Shown piece by piece: positions 6,197 to 9,249 of a stretch of 9,249 nt of DNA. The position numbers and the translations under genes are program-made. The DNA comes from UBA4655 sp964585575 (lineage in GTDB: Bacteria > Planctomycetota > Planctomycetia > Pirellulales > UBA1268): contig CAZPEM010000127.1 of NCBI GenBank assembly GCA_964585575.1, positions 1 to 9,249 of the forward strand, written 5' to 3'. Position 1 is the stretch's first letter. Each line of letters opens with the position of its first letter. Below the pieces are notes generated by a model, which was not told the DNA's origin, did no database searches, and saw only the letters and a list, made by a program, of their open reading frames with translations.

Positions 6197-6969
6197 CTCG
6201 CCTTCCCCGTGCCGCGGTCGGGAGTATCGACAGGGTCGCCGTCCCATCCCCGCAGCTTCGCGTGGACGACCGCCACCTTGCCCATGTAATGGTTCATCCT
6301 GAACGGGCCGGCGGCCTGCATGACGTGGTGCCTGGCCTTTTCGACATCGCCCAAGGCCTCGGCGTGGAGCCCGAGGTAAAGGTGCGCGTAGCAGAGCTGG
6401 TTGCGGCGGGCCTCTCCCTCCCCACGGTCGGCGGCGGCGAGCACGGCCGCGGCGTCGCCCCGGCCCGCATAGAGGTCGAGGATCTCCTGCATCGGAACGC
6501 GGCGATCCTTGCCGACCGGCAGCATCGCCTTGCGGGCGGCCTCCGCCCCCTCCAGTCGGGCGACACAGAGAAAGTGCCAGGCCGGGTTCTCCACGTCGTT
6601 CGGGTTCACCGTCTCGTGCCGCTCGAACTGACGCCGGCCGTCCTCGAACCGCCCCGCGTAGTAGAGCGCGAGCCCACGCTGCCAGAGATCCGGCTCCGCC
6701 TTCGGCACCGCCTCGACGAGCCGATCGAACGCGTGGGCCGACTCGACCGGCTTGGCGTCGAAGAAAAGCCGGACACCCTCTTCGAAGATTGCCTGCGGTG
6801 TCGATGGCTCCGCAGCGGACAACGACCGTGGCAGCACGGGGCAGAGGACGACCGCTGCAAGAGCTATCACTGCAAACGGGATCACTGCAAACGGCATCAC
6901 TGCCAGGGAGCGAGCGGCCGGGAACCACGCGGGGGTCGACCGACGACGGATAGCGGAAAAAATCGTCAT
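6193..6969 (-). CDS. Exported tetratricopeptide repeat protein
   Basis: A 258-residue protein with a long Arg-rich n-region (residues 1-20) and a hydrophobic core at about 22-46. A likely signal peptidase I site follows LSAA at residue 53. Cys43 lies in AVVLC, which is not a lipobox, so I do not call it a lipoprotein. The mature part is helical. TPR-like units run from about 57 to 120, with the typical W/L/G/Y/A/F/P spacing in DLWQRGLALYYAGRFEDGRR followed by a VNPND turn. Another helical pair is at about 203-240 (CYAHLYLGLHAEALGDVEKA). The conserved-looking stretches NPAWHFLCVARLEG and MNHYMGKVAVVHAKLRGW suggest a specific family rather than generic TPR; I recall similar proteins in planctomycetes. 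TPRs mediate protein-protein contacts, so a periplasmic scaffold role is inferred, partner unknown. It is the first gene of a pair with the DUF502 gene, stop and start overlapping by 4 bp. No Shine-Dalgarno is seen. Confidence 0.88.
   Translation of the reverse strand: MTIFSAIRRRSTPAWFPAARSLAVMPFAVIPFAVIALAAVVLCPVLPRSLSAAEPSTPQAIFEEGVRLFFDAKPVESAHAFDRLVEAVPKAEPDLWQRGLALYYAGRFEDGRRQFERHETVNPNDVENPAWHFLCVARLEGAEAARKAMLPVGKDRRVPMQEILDLYAGRGDAAAVLAAADRGEGEARRNQLCYAHLYLGLHAEALGDVEKARHHVMQAAGPFRMNHYMGKVAVVHAKLRGWDGDPVDTPDRGTGKAR
6851..6910. repeat. 15-bp tandem repeat in the signal-peptide coding region
   Basis: On the plus strand ATCACTGCAAACGG(G/C) is repeated at 6866-6880 and 6881-6895 with one difference. 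A third partial copy starts at 6896 (ATCACTGCC) and a degenerate copy lies at 6851-6865. The unit is five codons, so copy-number change stays in frame. It encodes the PFAVI/PFAVI core of the TPR protein's signal peptide. Confidence 0.7.
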
Positions 6970-6982
6970 GGCAGAGGAGTCT

Positions 6983-6988
6983 ATCCTA
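6983..6988 (-). promoter_or_regulatory. Possible -10 for the TPR-DUF502 operon
   Basis: TAGGAT on the minus strand lies about 13 bp before the TPR start in the short divergent gap. No convincing -35 accompanies it, and it would leave only a very short leader. Weak call, made mainly because the gap (6970-7048) must hold the promoters of both divergent genes. Confidence 0.2.
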
Positions 6989-7048
6989 TTTCAGGGTCCC
7001 GACTCGAACCGCGAAGCGAACCTCGGCCACCGTCCCCCGAGTCCCACC

Positions 7049-7546
7049 ATGCACCCCGCGGCGATTCCTCCTGCCGAACTGCTGAAGCAGACCGCCGAGA
7101 CGCGCACGAAGCGTTCGGGCCCCGGCGGACAGCACCGGAACAAGGCGGAAACGGCGGTGGTGCTCCTGCACGAGCCGACCGGCATCACCGCCGAGGCCTC
7201 GGAACGTCGAAGCCAGGCGGAGAATCGCAGTGTCGCCCTTGGCAGGCTGCGGATGAAGTTGGCCCTCGAGCAGAGGTCGCCGGCCGGGGCCGCCGGCCCT
7301 TCCGCCCTGTGGCGGTCCAGGACGCTGGGCCGCCGGCTCGTGATCAGTCCCGAGCACGCCGACTTCCCGGCCCTCGTCGCAGAAGCCCTCGACCACCTTC
7401 AAGAGAGCAGGTTCGAGATCGGCCCGGCCGCAGAGCGGCTGGGCATCTCCAGCTCGCAACTCGTCAAGCTCTTCAAGAAGCTTCCGGCGGCGTGGGTCGC
7501 CCTGAACCGCTGCCGGGCTACCGCGGGCCTGCCCGCGATCACGTGA
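7049..7546 (+). CDS. Peptide chain release factor-like protein (RF-1 GGQ domain)
   Basis: A 165-residue protein built around the class I release-factor catalytic domain. Residues 22-32 read RSGPGGQHRNK, with the GGQ (26-28) that triggers peptidyl-tRNA hydrolysis in the ribosomal peptidyl-transferase centre. Family residues follow: ETAVVLLHEPTGITAEASERRSQAENR (about 34-60) and LGRLRMKLALE. The codon-recognition domain of RF1/RF2 (PxT or SPF loop) is absent. It therefore resembles ribosome-rescue hydrolases such as ArfB or mitochondrial MTRFR in size. Instead of ArfB's basic tail, it has a C-terminal helical segment (about 98-165), including AAERLGISSSQLVKLFKKLP, which looks like a helix-turn-helix. 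The start at 7049 is chosen because the conserved domain begins soon after it. An in-frame ATG at 6968 would add 27 residues that look non-coding and would overlap the divergent TPR start. No Shine-Dalgarno is seen. A role in rescue of stalled ribosomes is inferred. Confidence 0.87.
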   Translation: MHPAAIPPAELLKQTAETRTKRSGPGGQHRNKAETAVVLLHEPTGITAEASERRSQAENRSVALGRLRMKLALEQRSPAGAAGPSALWRSRTLGRRLVISPEHADFPALVAEALDHLQESRFEIGPAAERLGISSSQLVKLFKKLPAAWVALNRCRATAGLPAIT

Positions 7547-7576
7547 CGGCGCGATCGAGCGACAGCCCGAGGACCG

Positions 7577-7663
7577 CTATTTCTTGGCAGCAGGCTTCGT
7601 CTTGTCCTGCTTCGGCTTCATGTTCTTCTTGTCGTTCTTCTTCGCGTTGTTGCCCTTGCCCAT
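7577..7663 (-). CDS. Lysine/asparagine-rich microprotein (28 aa)
   Basis: A complete small gene encoding 28 residues: it starts MGKGNNAKKNDKKNMKPK and ends TKPAAKK, with 12 lysines and no hydrophobic segment, aromatic residue or cysteine. The start is supported by a textbook ribosome binding site, AGGAG (minus strand, 7675-7671) with 7 nt before ATG, much clearer than for its larger neighbours. The composition suggests an unstructured, nucleic-acid-binding protein, possibly ribosome or rRNA associated; this is inference. I recall tiny proteins with an MGKGNN start and KK(P)KK runs in other bacterial phyla, but cannot confirm homology here. Its stop lies 30 bp from that of the convergent release-factor-like gene. 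It would be missed by annotators with a length cut-off. Confidence 0.72.
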   Translation of the reverse strand: MGKGNNAKKNDKKNMKPKQDKTKPAAKK

Positions 7664-8117
7664 TGTGAAGCTCCTGTGGAAACGTGCCTGAATCCGGCAT
7701 GGCTGCCCTTCAGCCAGCCGACCCTGATAATCGGCAGAATCGGTCGCTGAATGAAGCTTTGGGCGGAAAAACCTCGGCCTCGATGGCCGTCCTACGACAC
7801 GCCCCTCGCCGCCACGGCGGCATCATCGGCGAAGCCCGACTCGGATCCGGCGCTGGCATTCTCACCTTCCCCATGATGAACGCCCTGCAATTGCGTACGG
7901 TCGCCGTTCTCGAACTTCCCACTTATGCTATGCCACGGCCCTCGCGGGGATCGCCTGCGGCCGCTGTTTCGTGCGTACCAACCAACGTGATTCCAGCGCG
8001 AGGAGAGCAGGCTGCCAAACGGCCCTGATCCCCGCCGTGCTTTTCCGATGTTGACGAGCCACTGGCCGACCTACTCCACGGCAACGTAGTTCATTCCGTT
8101 CGAGACCTGAACGATTC
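7664..8117. other. Gene-poor stretch, possibly with a decayed membrane-protein fragment
   Basis: No intact gene is recognised here. A plus-strand open frame of 114 codons (7684-8028) has no ribosome binding site and no recognisable family as a whole. Inside it, 7846-7920 reads GSGAGILTFPMMNALQLRTVAV. In the next frame, 7927-7974 reads YATALAGIACGRCFVR. Both are membrane-protein-like, as if one frame had been split by a frameshift, which could be the remnant of a transporter gene. A GGCTG/CAGCC inverted repeat lies at 7701-7719. TTGACG at 8051-8056 could be a -35 for the gene at 8129, but no good -10 follows at normal spacing. Confidence 0.3.
7671..7675 (-). promoter_or_regulatory. Strong Shine-Dalgarno site of the microprotein gene
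   Basis: AGGAG on the minus strand, 7 nt before the ATG whose first base is 7663. Position and sequence are near-ideal and decide the start of the 28-residue gene. Confidence 0.75.
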
Positions 8118-8121
8118 GGAG
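8118..8121 (+). promoter_or_regulatory. Shine-Dalgarno site of the exported protein gene
   Basis: GGAG is followed by a 7-nt spacer and the ATG at 8129. It supports that start, which also begins a clear signal peptide. Confidence 0.65.
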
Positions 8122-8128
8122 CCACAGC

Positions 8129-9249
8129 ATGAAGACGATCGTCCGGTGGTCACTCGCCATGTGCATCGGCCTGGTGGCGATCGATGCCGCGGCGCAAACA
8201 ATGCCGCCGCCCAACCTCTTCATGGGACCGCCTGGCACCGCCACCATGCACGCCAATGCGGCCTCGTCCAACGCCACCACCAACCCTGGCCCGGGGTCGG
8301 GGAACGTCTTGATCACCAGCACGAATTTCAACGCCGTCTTTTCGACGATTCTCATGGGCAGCGACGGCATGATCGTGTCGGTCGCCACCCAGTGGGCCGA
8401 CCGGACTCCGTGGGTCTACCTGCTCGAACCGACCACACTCGCGCCCCTGGCGACCATGAAGCTCTTCAAGTCCGAGACGAGTGACATGGCCGGCGGGATC
8501 TACTCCTATCTCGACAACAACAACCGGCTCGTGCTGGTGAATGCCAACGGTCAATTGCAGCGGATCTCGTACTCCCAGCAGACCAGCGGATCGTGGCAGC
8601 TCAACGTGGCGTCGCAGGTGTCGATCGGCTACCCCGACGTCGTCGGCCTCGTGCCCGACTATCAGGGGCGGGTCTGGTTCGCGACCGCCCAGGGAACGAC
8701 GGGCACGTCATCGGGCGCGGTCGTCGGCTACTACGATCCCACCTCGAACCAGACGTCGTCCTTCCCGCTCCCCGCCGGTGAACAGGTCGCCAACAGCATC
8801 TCCTCCTCGCCTTCCGGCGTGGCCGTCGCCTCGACGTCGGCCCTCTATCTCTTCCAGTCGGGCTCCGGCGGCGTGGAGCAACTCTGGCGGGAGGCATACG
8901 ACCGCGGCCCGGCCCGCAAGCCGGGCCAGCTCAGCTGGGGCACCGGGGCGACGCCGGTGTTCTTCGGGCCCGACACCGGGTACGAGTACCTCACGATCAC
9001 CGACAACGCCGCCCCGCAGGAAAACGTGCTCGTCTACCAGACGACGTCGGGCACCCTGATCGGCTCGGTGCCCTTCCTGTTCTCCGGCACCAACAGCGGC
9101 AACGAAGACGCTGCGATCGCCGTCGGCAACAGCATCTTCTACCCGAGCACCTATGGCTACCCGTATCCCCCGTCGGCGGAGAGCGGCACGAGCGTTCCCG
9201 CATCGGCGCCGTTCGTGGGGGGCATGCAGCGGGTCGACGTGCTTCCGGG
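8129..9249 (+). CDS. Exported protein, probably beta-propeller, C-terminus beyond window
   Basis: The frame is open from ATG 8129 to the window end (373 complete codons, no stop), so the gene is partial on the right. Residues 1-23 form a signal peptide (MKTIVRWSLAMCIGLVAIDAAAQ) with likely cleavage after AAA or AAAQ. A Pro/Gly/Asn-rich linker (about 24-55) follows. The rest is beta-rich with recurring blade-like units in which a W/Y/F strand alternates with NG, DP or SG turns: MIVSVATQWADRTPWVYLLE, DNNNRLVLVNANGQLQRISY, LVPDYQGRVWFATAQG, SSPSGVAVASTSALYLFQ, and GTGATPVFFGPDTGYEYLTITDN. These spacings resemble SMP-30/NHL or quinoprotein-type propellers. The stretch from KPGQLSWGTGATP to APQENVLVYQ (about 264-305) looks like a conserved family signature. 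A Ca-binding or catalytic site cannot be assigned. Function unknown; an extracytoplasmic hydrolase, lactonase-like or binding role is possible. Confidence 0.82.
   Translation, partial: MKTIVRWSLAMCIGLVAIDAAAQTMPPPNLFMGPPGTATMHANAASSNATTNPGPGSGNVLITSTNFNAVFSTILMGSDGMIVSVATQWADRTPWVYLLEPTTLAPLATMKLFKSETSDMAGGIYSYLDNNNRLVLVNANGQLQRISYSQQTSGSWQLNVASQVSIGYPDVVGLVPDYQGRVWFATAQGTTGTSSGAVVGYYDPTSNQTSSFPLPAGEQVANSISSSPSGVAVASTSALYLFQSGSGGVEQLWREAYDRGPARKPGQLSWGTGATPVFFGPDTGYEYLTITDNAAPQENVLVYQTTSGTLIGSVPFLFSGTNSGNEDAAIAVGNSIFYPSTYGYPYPPSAESGTSVPASAPFVGGMQRVDVLP

Noticed and set aside
6197..6928. N-terminal extension of the DUF502 frame
   Set aside because: The frame is open, but the product there is Arg/Gly-rich and coincides with the TPR gene in another frame. 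The DUF502 protein starts naturally at 6196 with an ATGA overlap.
6968..7048. Earlier in-frame ATG for the release-factor-like gene
   Set aside because: The 27 extra residues show no family features, and the start would overlap the divergent TPR start codon.
6262..7668. A 468-codon plus-strand frame opposite the TPR gene and overlapping the release-factor-like gene
   Set aside because: It is antisense or out of frame to two better-supported genes and contains the biased complement of the tandem repeat (CKSYHCKRDHCKRHHC), not a real motif.
7684..8028. 114-codon plus-strand open frame as an intact gene
   Set aside because: No ribosome binding site, mixed composition and no recognisable whole-length family; reported only as a possible relic.
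1..9249. CRISPR arrays, insertion sequences, phage or defence genes
   Set aside because: No regularly spaced repeats, terminal inverted repeats, transposase, integrase or nuclease motifs were seen on either strand.

Overview
The window is high-GC bacterial DNA, most likely from a planctomycete, probably of the Pirellulales type. The evidence is: (i) the 5' end of a 23S rRNA gene that has its own leader and promoter, with no 16S or tRNA gene upstream; (ii) few clear Shine-Dalgarno sites; (iii) a stand-alone GGQ release-factor-like protein and an RND pump with an extra segment in its first periplasmic loop, both of which I associate with planctomycetes from memory. The assignment is inference, because no database search was possible.

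Layout. Bases 1-246 (minus strand) are the first ~246 nt of 23S rRNA, truncated at the window edge. Bases 247-836 hold its leader and a good sigma70-like promoter (TTGACG-N17-TAAGGT). Two plus-strand genes follow, 13 bp apart: a periplasmic adaptor (membrane fusion) protein (837-2189) and an HAE1-type RND permease (2203-5526). Together they form the inner two parts of a tripartite efflux pump. No outer-membrane TolC-like channel gene is seen, so that part is presumably encoded elsewhere. Convergent to the permease, with only 10 bp between stop codons, is a minus-strand pair: an exported TPR protein (6193-6969) whose stop overlaps the start of a two-helix DUF502 membrane protein (5537-6196) through ATGA. 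Divergent from the TPR gene is a plus-strand release-factor-like gene (7049-7546) carrying the GGQ motif and a distinctive C-terminal segment but no codon-recognition domain. Convergent with it is a 28-residue lysine/asparagine-rich microprotein gene (7577-7663, minus) with a textbook ribosome binding site. After a gene-poor stretch of about 465 bp that may contain a decayed membrane-protein fragment, an exported, probably beta-propeller protein begins at 8129 and runs off the right edge.

How the genes fit together. The adaptor and permease are one functional unit. The TPR and DUF502 genes are translationally coupled and probably both serve the cell envelope. The 23S gene and the release-factor-like gene both concern translation, and the microprotein could do so too, but nothing in the sequence links them as one system. 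The most interesting items are the conserved-looking microprotein, the compact GGQ protein with its extra C-terminal domain, the separate 23S transcription unit with repeated GAAA-tetraloop sequences in its leader, and the 15-bp tandem repeat that builds the hydrophobic core of the TPR protein's signal peptide.
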